Part shown: piece by piece, positions 12,867-23,580 of the stretch
How positions within the stretch are numbered: position 1 is the stretch's first letter
Layout: each line of letters opens with the position of its first letter
Assembly (NCBI RefSeq): GCF_963675165.1
Contig: NC_087377.1
Span: forward strand, 16,369,518-16,433,517
DNA: 64,000 nucleotides
Origin: Halichondria panicea
Taxonomy: Eukaryota; Porifera; Demospongiae; Suberitida; Halichondriidae
Direction of reading: 5' to 3'
Notes under the pieces: model-generated
The model's database searches: none
Told to the model about the DNA's origin: nothing
The model's input: the letters and a program-made list of their open reading frames with translations, nothing else
Position numbers and translations under genes: made by a program

Positions 12867-13363
12867 CCATAGATTGAAGAGTTAGAGGGATAGGAAACGG
12901 AGTGGTGCACGTGATGTTTTACATTGAATCTGCAGTGGAGCCTCGAAAATTATCCGCGTTATGAGGCTATTAAGCACATTTTTGCCGGGTAACTCCCAAA
13001 GCTATGTTTCCTCGAGATATTATCTCTTTCAGAAATTTATAACACGCCTAGTCCATGAGCCACGTGTAGTACTTGCTAATGACTGACCACACCCAGTAAA
13101 AAGAGACTTTTCAATAAAGTTATATGTTCCCAAGGCTGTTTTAGAGCTATTGGAACATATAACGTGTAAGCGTGCTGGTTATGACTACTACGATAGGTAT
13201 AGACCTTGAAATATGCACGGACTAAGCACAGTTACTTGTAGTTTATTATGCACTGAGTGTAGAAATAGATATTGTTGTGATGGCCTTGATTAAACCGCAG
13301 CGTAGCACGGATGTTACTCGAGATACCAACCGTTTCCTATCCCTCTAACTCTTCAATCTATGG
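12867..13363. mobile_element. MITE-like element with perfect 34-bp terminal inverted repeats
   Basis: The left end at 12867-12900 begins CCATAGATTGAAGAGTTAG. The right end at 13330-13363 is its exact reverse complement over 34 bases. The 497-bp interior has no coding capacity and contains a further inverted repeat (TTATATGTTCC near 13119, GGAACATATAA near 13152). The flanks (TCTAA / TCTTA) give no clear target-site duplication. It looks like a non-autonomous DNA transposon; the superfamily is not determinable here. Confidence 0.8.
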
Positions 13364-15499
13364 TCTTAACGCTGCAAGGGTATAATTAAACTGTTACCTG
13401 TTGTATATAGGTATCCTCATATGCTTTCTCTATAATTATGTAGCAAAGTAATTGGTTAGTTGTTGCAAGAAAACATGAAGAATTGTTTTCTATGTGACTG
13501 CATGCATGTGTAACATGAAACGTGCATGGTTATGTATGGAATACAAAGTGTGACAAAATTAAATTGGTTTCATATAGAACTGATACACAACCGATCATCA
13601 CATGCACAGCTACTGAGTTGCTTTCTCTTATTTGCGTTATCTGAATATGAGGAAATGGTGTTTTTAGTAGGACTCACTTAAGAAGTCTCTTGGTAAGCCA
13701 TGCCTCCTGTTGCACATCAGAGTTGAATGTTGAGTACATGCAACATACATTCATCCAGCCACGCAACACCATAAATAGGGTAGACTATCTATGGTAACAC
13801 TAAGGGCCAAGTACGTATTACTATACCCAGAACTTGTATAGTGATTCATTCATGAGATCGACTAGGTGCAAATGCACACAGAGGCCACACAATTTAATTT
13901 CGGAAGCTAGCCAGCACTGACATGCTAGTCTCGAATTCCAGCCTCACAAAGGTTTTGGAGGGCGTGGCCAGAGTAGGTGCGCCACGATGTACCACAGTAG
14001 CCACAGTCAGAGCAACCATCTTCTTATGCACGGTTAATTAGCAGGGAAAAGTGTGCCTCGGCAGACACCAGATCCACTGTAGGGAAATGGTCCTGATAGC
14101 ATGACCACAGGAGGAACATGAACGTCGCGCACACTAGTATCTGCCACACCCTGTGGGAACCACACCCACTTTTCCTAGGCCTGCGCAAGACAACGATTAG
14201 ATAAATCTGAATCAGTGAGTCTGAATAGCTAGTGCTGCTAACCGTTTATAGCTCTCAGATAAACAGTAAGTTACAAATAGCTTAGCTTCTGAGCCCATAG
14301 CTATTATACTTCATTCCAAACAGCAAATGCCATGTGTGTGTGCATGTGACCCCTCCCCTATCAGTTATCATACTCAGTGAACGTGCATGTATGTATATAC
14401 TGTTCTTTTGGTGTTGGTTAAACATGTAAAATGCATAGTAATGTATATGCAAATATTGGTTACATTGTTAAGTTATTTAATTTCGTGGAACCGGGCCGTT
14501 TTTGGCAGGCCAGGTCCATTGAGTTAGTGCATGGAGACTATAATCAAGAGTGCATAAGAAGGGAAGAGTGTCGACACTACCGATACCTCTTTAGAAAAAC
14601 TGTGCACAAAGTATCGTAAGATCTTGTCAATTGCACGTGAGCAACTCGCAATTGATGACGTTAGCACATAATTACGCAACGCACAGAATTTGAGTAAAGC
14701 AAAAGAAGAGTATCAACCCAACAGACCATTTGTGAAGAGATTGTTTCCTATCAGTGTGAATTGCAGTGAGCAGCTCTGAACGTTGAATGCGAACGACTAG
14801 CTAGAATCAGATGTCATTGTTCAATTACCACAGCACCCCTAAAAACGTCACGGTTAACAATTAACAATTAACAATTAACACTGAATGTTAATTGATATAT
14901 GAGTATAACTTCCACTGATTAACAGTAATTGTGTGTTTGTTTCATCCCTCATTCCAAACTGTACCATGCGTGCATGCGTAAATAACTAATAATAATAGGT
15001 TAAATAGAATAATAAATACTGAATAAGCAATATCTCTAACATAACAACCGAGGCCTATAATTACAATTAACATAATAATGCAAAAAGAATTCAAGTATAG
15101 ATCTATTCAGGAGCTGAAAATGTGCACTGCATGCATGCATGAATCAAGTACACCGGACATTACCTTCTTCTGTATATTTATGTAGAGGGATATTCGCTGA
15201 GAGTTACTTAATTGCATGCATGTGTCTATAGTCCCGGACAATAGCTATTCTTGACTAATGACCTATACATACATTTTATGGGCACGATATACCACAGAAG
15301 AATAATTAACAAGCTGCTTAAATAGAAACAATATGCAGTAGAACAGACTTCTTTAATTAATTGGAGCAACGCACAGATGCATGCATACAGTATAGTTCAA
15401 ACATTCCTTTCATTTTTCAAGTAATATATATATAGATCTACTATTATAGTTACTGTAATACTGTTTCTCTGAAGAAATCTGCAGCATACACTAAAAAAT

Positions 15500-15566
15500 A
15501 AAGTGTGCTCTATAGCCTAATCGGCCTGGGATCGAGGCTATACTAACCCTTTGCTCAGCACACTTT
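15500..15566. repeat. Nested inverted repeat just upstream of adhesion GPCR A
   Basis: Outer arms AAAGTGTGCT (15500-15509) and AGCACACTTT (15557-15566) enclose inner arms TATAGCCT and AGGCTATA. It ends 16 bases before the ATG at 15583, so it lies in the presumed promoter or 5' UTR. A regulatory role is possible but not shown. Confidence 0.6.
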
Positions 15567-15582
15567 GTTTTATATAGCTAAC

Positions 15583-18500
15583 ATGAAGTCAATCCCTGTT
15601 TTGGTGTTACTACTGGTGTCCAGTTTCGACCTGCTCAATGCTCAGAGTAAGTATATCATAATTATAGCCGGTATATTTCGAGTATAAATGTTCGCAGGTT
15701 TCGCTGATTAAGCATGTGCAGCGAACATAAATTTTATATACCCATGAATTTACTATTGCATGCATGCATGGCTACAAAAAGGCTGCATGCAAATCCGTGA
15801 ACACCTTTCTAACGGTCATTCCGCAAAAATTTATACCCTCGAAATATGCCCGCTATACAGTACTTAATACATCACAGAGTTCAATGTTGTTACATGCAAC
15901 AATCCAAAGAGCAAGTTAAATAATCTTATATTTTTTTCAGCATTGTCGAGAACTCCTGTTCTTGCCATTGAAGGTGGCACTACAACAGCTTGTGTCACAT
16001 ATACCAGTGCTCCTGAATCAGTAACTGAAGTAGTGCTGTCTACGCTGGATGGGGGCAGGGCTGCCGGTGCAGTAGGTACCACTACAGGTGGTAGCGACTT
16101 CACGTCTCTTGTCGAGACCCTCACCTTCGGCCTAGGCATGGAGCTGGAGCAGTGTAGAGACATTCAAACTCTTGCTGACGGGGCTCTGGAAGGGATTGAA
16201 ATATTCAGAATAAAAGCTGTTTTTAGCGGAACAACAACAGACGTAAACGGGTCTCCCCAGACAGCTGTTATTGAAAATGTTGGCAGTAAGTATATAATTA
16301 TATTTATAATTATGCTAATTCAGATAAAGTAAAGTTGGGTCATCGACTGGTTTCTGTGTGAAACTTAAATACCTGAGGATCGAAACTAGATCTATATATT
16401 GCTTAACACCATTGCCATTTTGCTTTACAGGTATAACAGTTGGATTTGGCGAGACTAGCTATCAGTTCCCCGAGGATCAGAGTGGCCAAGCCTGTGTCGT
16501 GATCGAAGGAAATGGTTCCATAGAAGGACTTTTGTTTGTAACACTCACAATCACTCTTACTGACGAAACAGCCACAGGTATGAAATAATTTATAAGTTAC
16601 ATGCACAAAATATTTCACGTAGATTTTGATTTCAGAGGCTGACAGCGATTTTAACCCATCTGCACTGTCAATGTTTAACATTGTTCTTGACCAGAATACT
16701 CCCGCGAGTGGCAGGTGCTTTTCCGTGCCTATCACTCCAGATCAGAGTGTGGAATCAGATGAAACGTTTCTAATGACCATCAACAGTAACAGTGACGGAC
16801 AATCTCAGCTTAGTCCTACCAACAGTCAAGCAGTAGTTACAATCACTAACGATGACGGTGAGCTATATATGAATTAACCGCATGAAAAAGAGACAACTTA
16901 TACTTCAACTCTATTACGAGTTTTTCTCTATACAGCTGTCTGTAGTGATCCCCCTGCATTAACTGAAGGACTGTTCTTGCTCAGCACTGCTGGGGAGGTG
17001 CCCTCAAGACGTGGGGATACTGCTATGTATGGTTGCAGTTCAGGTTACGAGCTGATTGGAGATAGTCTATTAACCTGCGAGCTAGGAGATGTATGGTCCC
17101 CAGCAAGCCCAGGCACCTGTCAAGGTGTGAGCCAAGACAATAGTATAACTATTTACACGATGGTGTAGATAAATTTTACACAGCCACTTTAGTACCCTCA
17201 CTACGCTCGGGATACTAAATCAGTGCCTTTAGGCTTCTAAATCCCATAGACACCTCCAAAACAGTGTCTAGATACTAGTGCGCATGCGCAAACCTTGCCC
17301 TCGAGGCTTAACTACAATACAATTACTTGACACAGAATACTAGGTATACTAAGTAAGTTGCAGGTATACTAAGTCCCATAGTATACCTGCTCTGAGGCAC
17401 TTTTCCCATGTATACTTCCCATGTACTTCCCGTGTAGATCTTATCAACTAGTGTCTAAAGCTATGTTATAGTGAAGCCATGCAACACACCTTCATGTACT
17501 GAGCCAATAATTATATTTCTCCAGGACTCCTGTTGTTGCTTATAATACTTTTTTCCTCTACCTCCACCCACTGCAGTACTTCCTCCCACTATTGATGCTC
17601 AGCCAACAGACGCTAGTGTTGCTCCTGACAACACGGCTAACTTCACAGTGGTTGCGTCTGGTGAAAGACTGACGTATCAGTGGTTTATGGTTGTTGATAA
17701 TGGAGCAGACATTGCCCTTACCAACGGTGGTACTGTGTTCGGCGCTACATCTGTTTCGTTGGTCATAACAGAAGTCATGGAAAGTCACGAGGGAGAGATG
17801 TATTATGTGATTGTCACTAACTGTGCTGGATCTGTCAAATCTAACATTGTTACCATTACAGTCGGTAAGTTTATGCTCAAGACGTATAGTGGATAACCAC
17901 CCATCCACAAACACCACCCCCACCACCCCACCACACCACACTACTACTACCCACACCACTCACCACCCACACCACACCACTCACCACCCACACCACACTA
18001 CCAACCACACACTAAAGCATGTAGTTGTATGTACATAATGCTGCTTATGCCATCATCTGCTACTCAAACCAGTGCATGTAATCTCATCCGATCCTGTATA
18101 TCTCGTTACAATGCAGAGATTCGCCCTCAAGTCATGTTCACTAGTACTGAGAGTATTGCTGTTGAGGGAAATGTTGTCACTATCTGTTTGGCCGTTATCA
18201 GCGGGGAGATAACCACACCCACAAATATCAATCTCACAACTTTCCCTGTTGAATTTGTTGACAACCCCCCCGATACTGGGGAGGGGGGCGAGATAATTCA
18301 ATACCCCTCAGCAAATGGTGAGTTGTTAACCTATAATAAGTGGGCATTGATTATTTTATAATGCATAATTTAATTTCTTTGTACCACTATATAGCCGCTT
18401 GCTATATCTGTGTCTATACTACGTATACTGTACATAATAGGTATTGCCTATATCTTTTAAGATTGTTACCATCGTTCCCTTATATACAGAAGTTCTTGAC

Positions 18501-21500
18501 TACGATATTGATGTGTTTGCCGAGGATGTTAACGGGATTCCTGTTGTAACTCTGACCCTCCAACCCGAGGCCACTGAGACATGCTTTGATGTCAACATTG
18601 TAGACGATGCTGTGTTTGACGGGGAGAGTGAAAGTCCCGTTGAGCAGGTGACCTTCTCCTACTCGAGCTCCTCCCCCATAGTGGCCAGAGTCAACCTCCG
18701 TCATAGACTAATCATCCTGGATAATGATCGTAAGATTTGCACTCAGCCCATTCCATATATATACTCTTGAGATGCTCTTCAAAATGAATCATACAGTTCT
18801 CAGAATAATAATTATACATAGCTCTTAGTTTTAGTAGCTAATTATAATTGTTAGGATACATGGTTAATTGCATTTTTTTTACATGCTAAGCAAATTTTGT
18901 AACCCTAACCGTGTGGTGTCATTTCCTAGGTAACTGCACGGCTGACGCTGGATTGGGTAGTCGTGTGTGTACCAACACGGAGACACTCAGTGTTGACTGC
19001 ATTCCTCCGACTCAAGTATGTGACTTCAACACCGCTGATTGTCCCGATGTGTCCGATGAACTCAACTGTCCATGTGAGTACATACTGAATGGTCGTGTAT
19101 ATACAGTCATTATGTGTGCATTTGTGCATCCTTTAGCTGAATGGTTGTTGTACCTGTGTGTAGATTAGCAACTACTTTCATACTTATAATTATATCATTG
19201 TGGGCTATACTATATTTAACAATCATTACAGCAGTCTGTATGATTCATTGCCAGCCTATTAAAACTAATTACACATGTGAACCCCCCACTCACCCACACA
19301 CACACACACACACAGCTCCACTTGAGTATGTTGTCCCCGGAACAGTAAGTGTTCACACAATTATAATCATATTAAAGCATTCATGTAGTGTTGTATTTTA
19401 TGCATGCATGAAATACAAATCAATAACTGTTTGTAGATATCAGAGGAAACGTACACCAACGTCAGTGAGGTCGTTTCATCCTTTACTACCCTCTCCGAGA
19501 ACAGGACGTTCCTTCAGACCATGCAGTTTCTCAATGATGTGTTCACTGTGTTCAACAGCATCGCTAACTTTACTGACACCACCATTGTACCCATCAATGA
19601 ATTGGTACGCTAGCATGTCAACCTACTATCGATCAGTTTATTATACTTTATTCTTCAGGTGGTGATACATTTGAGTCAGACTTTGAACTCCCTCGTCCAA
19701 TGGCAGCCCTCCAATCTTGAGGTCGACACTACCTCCAGGTAATGATGCTCTTATAGTAGTTAGTTGAAACAATTGTATCAAGTGCATGCATGCATGAGTT
19801 TGTTGCCAAATGTAAATTTGTCCAAAGACTATACTTCTTGTATCAAATGCTGGTATTTACCCGTTACAGCATTGTTGAATCATTTGAGGAGGTGGCAACA
19901 CGATTTGCACAACAGTCCAACCTCACTGTGGAATTCACAGATGTCACAATCATCGTTGAACTGGTGAGTACTGTTATTTGAGCATGGGGGAGAGGAGCAT
20001 TGTACCAGTATATAGAGCTAGGAATGTAGAGCTGACTGGTGTACAAGTTATTGACCAGTTGTTCTGTTCAGGGTGCCGCTAATTTATATTTGAGAGAAGG
20101 AAGAATGGAAGAGTTCACCGTTAGAGGTACGTACTGATAATTATCACTTATGTACATGCATGCACTTAGTACACACCCCACAGCTGGAGTCCCTGCCTCC
20201 ATCGCACTCCCACCCGAGCTCTTCAACCAGGTACCAACTGACAGACTCTTCATCGGTGTGTACTTTGCACTCTACGAAAACACGGCTCTTTTCCCGACAA
20301 ACATGTCAGCTGTAGTGAGGAACAACGTAACTAGGTCCGTGGGTACTCCTATTGTGGCTGCTACCGTGGGACCTGGTATTGACTTTGGTGGCGATGTTCC
20401 CCTCGATCCTCCCGTGGTTATCACACTAGGCCTGCTACCTCTACCGGAGAACACAAGTGTAAGGACACAGTACACACCGCTAAAGATTTGTAGATTTGTG
20501 CAATTGCTCTCTCAATTTTTTTACTAATCCGCATGTATAGTTGCCAATGTTAATTTGTGTGTAGGCAATGTGGAGTATATACTTCTACTTAATATGAAAA
20601 TTCTGTATTATAGCGATAAAAAATTATCGCATCCATTTTGCCGCTGTGCAATGAAGCACCGGGTGAATGCTCTACTGAGCATCGAGCTTTGGATTTAATT
20701 ATCATGCTATAGTGGCTAGCTAGCAAATTACATGGAGCTAGGCCAACTGCACGCGCAGAATCTCCTGAGTACTGTGCGCATTCCTCATACATTTTTTTAA
20801 TGTCTACTGTCCCTTTAATTCAGGCTAACCCCAGCACTGCTCGCTGCGTATCTTGGGACTTTGTCAGTGATAGTTGGATCACCGATGGCTGTACCACTGA
20901 AGTGGTGAATGAAACCATTTTCCGTTGCAGCTGCACCCATCTCACCAACTTTGCTGTGCTCATTGTAAGTTCATTGCTCAGTACAGCATTCTCTTTAAAC
21001 CTTGTGCAGTGATGGGTGTATTATTTCATTCTCCTGTTGTTTTCACCCTCAGGACATTTGCCAAAGAGCTCAGGACTGTGTGAGTAACGAGACAATAGAT
21101 ACTTTGCTCTCCTTCATAAGCTACATCGGCATAGCGCTGTCTTGTATAGGACTGGTGATTACAATCATCACTATGACAATGTTCAAGTAAGTAATTGTGA
21201 GGCTAGTGTATACCATTATTGTATGCATATTATTATAGCACTGCTTTATAGGCTGTATATGTCACCCTCATCATAAGTTCACATGTGCCACGTTTTCTCA
21301 GAAAACTGAGGGAGAGGGACAACTCCAAGTACCACATCCAGCTGTCCATAGCCATCCTGTGCATGCTCGTTGTGTTTGCTGTGGGTATTGAACGTATCGA
21401 GGTGTACGGAGGCTGTGTGTTTGTGTCCATCCTCATCCACTACTTCTCTCTGGTATCCGTCATGTGGATGGGGGCAGAGGCCTTGCTCATGTTCCAGAAA

Positions 21501-22840
21501 CTAGTTATAGTTTTCATGGCTATCACGACCAAATTTATCGTTATTTTATCTCTAGTTTGTTGGTGTAAGTTGGCATGCACAGGTCATGTATGCAATACAT
21601 GTTGTAATAGCAATTATACAGAATGGTTTAGTACAGCTAAAAACCATGTATCTTCGCTCTTTACGATCAATTACAAAGTAAAATGCTTACTATAATGTTA
21701 GTTACATGTAGGCAAAGCTTGTGGACCTACAAGGCAGCCTAGCAAAAACAATTCACTCCCCCCCCCCCCAGTGTTCCCTTTGATTCCCGTCTTCATCCCG
21801 ATGATCATTGATCTGGCTGATGGTATGACACCCGAGACAGACCTCATCATCACTAGGAATGTGGACTCCATCACCGGAGATGTCACTGGAGGAATGTGAG
21901 TTTTACTGAATATTTTCGTGCAAGTAATTGATATGGTATTCGTGTGGGTATAATTATGATAACATTGATTTCATGATTGTGTTTTGTATGCAGCTGTTTC
22001 CTCAAGCATCCTGGTGTGTTCTTTGGTGCTTTCCTGGCTCCTATATTTGCTGTTCTCCTCTTAAACCTGGTCATCTTCATCTGGGTCATTGTCATCCTCC
22101 TGAAACACACTCGCGGAAACATGAAGAGATCAAATCAAAAAATGAGTTTCAAAACTTCTCTTCGACTACTCGTGAGCATCTCAGGTGTCATGTTCCTGTT
22201 TGGCCTTACCTGGCTCTTTGCTGCACTCACTATCAATATCAATGGTAGCAACGCTGTTCGAACAGTCTTCCAAATTTTTTTCGCTGTCTTCGCATCGTTC
22301 CAAGGATTCTTTGTATTTCTGTTCTTTGTTATCTTTAATGGAGAAGCTCGGGAATCATGGAGAGAGTTTCTGTTTTGTGGCCGCTACAAGTCCGAGCTCC
22401 TCTACCCCTCACAGTATAAGAACACAAGCTCCACAGGAACAGGCACTCATACACTCAAGGCAAACAAGAGCTCCATAGGCAGATTATATATGCACAGTAA
22501 TTACAACGCCGTTAATCTCGATTCCAAAACCAGCCCACTCTCGGAGAAAATAAATGGTGAAAATCAAATGGATACTCTACTAACGCCTACGAGTCAAGTA
22601 AAACTAGCTGAAGAAGGTGTGTTTAACTTCAGTCACCCCGATATCGTTGTCGAGAGTCGAGTGGACGGAGATGACGATGAAGATATGACACCTCCAAATT
22701 GGTCAGACGCTAAGCTTATTTCCAAGGCCAGGGTCAAGCGCTACTCTACAAAGAGGGCCTCTAAGCATCACGTTGAAGAGTACGAGATAGACTTTGAAGA
22801 TGGAGACAGTGATAACCAAGAAGTGCCTGAAGCTAAATAG
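15583..22840 (+). CDS. Adhesion G-protein-coupled receptor A (Calx-beta/Sushi/Ig/LDLa/GPS/7TM)
   Basis: Exons: 15583-15646, 15941-16285, 16431-16577, 16636-16857, 16936-17124, 17577-17864, 18117-18317, 18490-18729, 18930-19073, 19316-19344, 19437-19604, 19659-19738, 19870-19963, 20072-20126, 20184-20458, 20824-20964, 21053-21186, 21302-21564, 21772-21895, 21994-22840. Summed CDS is 4050 bases with phases agreeing at every junction, giving 1349 aa. Residues 1-21 are a signal peptide; 22-136 Calx-beta-like; 137-259 Calx-beta; 260-322 Sushi; 323-418 Ig; 419-565 Calx-beta; 566-613 LDLa; 614-847 GAIN-type stalk; 848-894 GPS; then seven helices and a tail of about 170 residues. Adhesion GPCRs are self-cleaving surface receptors that sense matrix or neighbouring cells; the ligand is unknown. 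Two paralogues lie on the opposite strand (40261-58507 and 58952-64000). Confidence 0.9.
15663..15858. mobile_element. Short MITE-like element in intron 1 of adhesion GPCR A
   Basis: The left end (TATAGCCGGTATATTTCGAG) and right end (CTCGAAATATGCCCGCTATA) are near-perfect inverted repeats. The same ends occur at 47371-47838, and interior words such as CTAACGGTCATTCCG recur near 26730, so this is a dispersed family. Confidence 0.65.
17206..17390. repeat. Dispersed repeat and short hairpin in an intron of receptor A
   Basis: 17206-17275 (GGGATACTAAATC ... GGCTTCTAAATCCC ... AACAGTGTCTAGAT) resembles sequence at about 44671-44730, 63945-64000 and, inverted, about 37646-37710. Just after it, 17360-17390 is a hairpin with arms GCAGGTATACT and AGTATACCTGC. 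This suggests remnants of one mobile family. Confidence 0.5.
17885..18015. repeat. CAC-rich simple repeat in an intron
   Basis: A run of degenerate CACCACACCA-type units on the + strand, strongly strand-asymmetric (almost no G), between the Ig and Calx-beta exons of receptor A. Confidence 0.8.
18930..19073 (+). other. LDL-receptor class A domain of receptor A
   Basis: A single exon with six cysteines and the LDLa signature QVCDFNTADCPDVSDELNCP; the D-x-x-D-C-x-D-x-S-D-E acidic cluster binds Ca2+ in this family. It is almost identical in receptor B (44871-45014). In receptor C it should lie just beyond position 64000. Confidence 0.9.
19316..20964 (+). other. GAIN-type stalk and GPS autoproteolysis site of receptor A
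   Basis: Seven exons (19316-19344 to 20824-20964) give a helical then beta-rich stalk typical of a GAIN domain. The GPS is in the last exon: CVSWDF, W, GC and CSCTHLTNFAVL. Cleavage is expected between Leu and Thr of HL/T. The new N-terminus TNFAVLI has the form of a tethered agonist (Stachel) peptide. The larger intron at 20459-20823 shows nothing notable. Confidence 0.88.
21053..22840 (+). other. Seven-transmembrane region and cytoplasmic tail of receptor A
   Basis: TM1 is in exon 21053-21186; TM2, TM3 and the start of TM4 in 21302-21564; the rest of TM4 and ECL2 in 21772-21895; TM5-7 and the tail in 21994-22840. Family marks: MWMGAEALLMFQKLV in TM3, FLFGLTWLF in TM6, SFQGFFVFLFF in TM7, and a Cys at the top of TM3 with one in ECL2 for the usual disulfide. 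The tail is Ser/Thr and acid rich, with VVESRVDGDDDED and a KARVKRYSTKRASKHH basic patch. Confidence 0.9.
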
Positions 22841-23580
22841 AAAACTTAACTTAACTTGAATCATCGTACATACAAATGATTGTGCATGTGTTAATATCAT
22901 CGTAGTAATAGCGAGCTGAGCTGCATGTGTATAGCAAATGCAATTATGTATAATTTGTATAATTGTATGACATTGTAACGTATAATATTTTTATTATTAT
23001 AACATAATGGTGCATGTATATACAGTTATTTCCATGCATGCACGTATACGCTTTTTGGTGCTTTCTCCCGGCCAATCCTATGAACCTAGGTCTAAATTAT
23101 AGCTACTACAGTAACATGCCACCACTCTAGGCCTTGCCAACATTTTTATAGTTATACTTTCAAATTGATTCTAGGGATTTTATATACAGTAAACCACATG
23201 CATGCATGCATCAAGCATACTATTGAGACTGAGCATTGAAGATAATATCATGCAGCCAAATAGACAACATATTTTGACGAATAGGTAAAAACATGAGCAT
23301 AAGAATAGATTATAATAAGCAGTTATTAAGGCCTATGATTATAACCACAACTGCATGTATTGACTATTGAAATTTTTGCTTTAACTTTGTTTGCAACTAG
23401 TTCTGTATAAACACACTATAACTGTTACCAATTTAAAAAAATAACATGCCATCAAACAAGCCATGCATGTGTATACAGTAAAAATAATTTGAGTTCTGCA
23501 GTGATAAAAATAGCTATATAATTCATTCCATTATCATTCTAGAATGGTTTAATAGTTCAGGTACTAACTACCTGCATATG
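22841..23580. other. Convergent intergenic region, receptor A / vault-like gene 1
   Basis: 740 bp of AT-rich sequence with TGCATGCA runs; it serves as the 3' flank of two convergent genes. A block at about 23041-23085 (ACGCTTTTTGGTG ... CCAATC) recurs near 38100-38140. No coding exon is supported. Confidence 0.6.

Larger units (their letters stand above)
12269..15582. other. Intergenic region between the mosaic gene and adhesion GPCR A
   Basis: About 3.3 kb with no supportable coding exon; short open frames (e.g. near 14431-14619) look like chance. It holds a 497-bp inverted-repeat element at 12867-13363, a TG run near 12583-12612, a TTAACAA-type tandem repeat near 14850-14880, and nested inverted repeats just before the next start codon. 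Confidence 0.7.
15941..18729 (+). other. Variable ectodomain of receptor A: Calx-beta x2, Sushi, Ig, Calx-beta
   Basis: 15941-16285 is a single-exon Calx-beta-like domain. 16431-16577 + 16636-16857 form a Calx-beta domain ending VVTITNDD. 16936-17124 is a four-Cys Sushi domain. 17577-17864 is a Cys-poor YQW Ig like those in the upstream mosaic protein. 18117-18317 + 18490-18729 form a Calx-beta domain ending LIILDND, which is closely matched in receptor B (45124-45708) including the FTSTESIAVEGNVVTICL stretch. All junctions are phase 1, which permits exon shuffling. Confidence 0.8.

Noticed and set aside
14431-14619. 62-codon frame in the intergenic region
   Set aside because: Length expected by chance; no splice sites, repeats or recognisable motif.
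1-22840. Mosaic protein and receptor A as one gene
   Set aside because: The mosaic protein has an in-frame stop at 12266 after a complete domain, and receptor A begins with its own ATG and signal peptide at 15583 after 3.3 kb.
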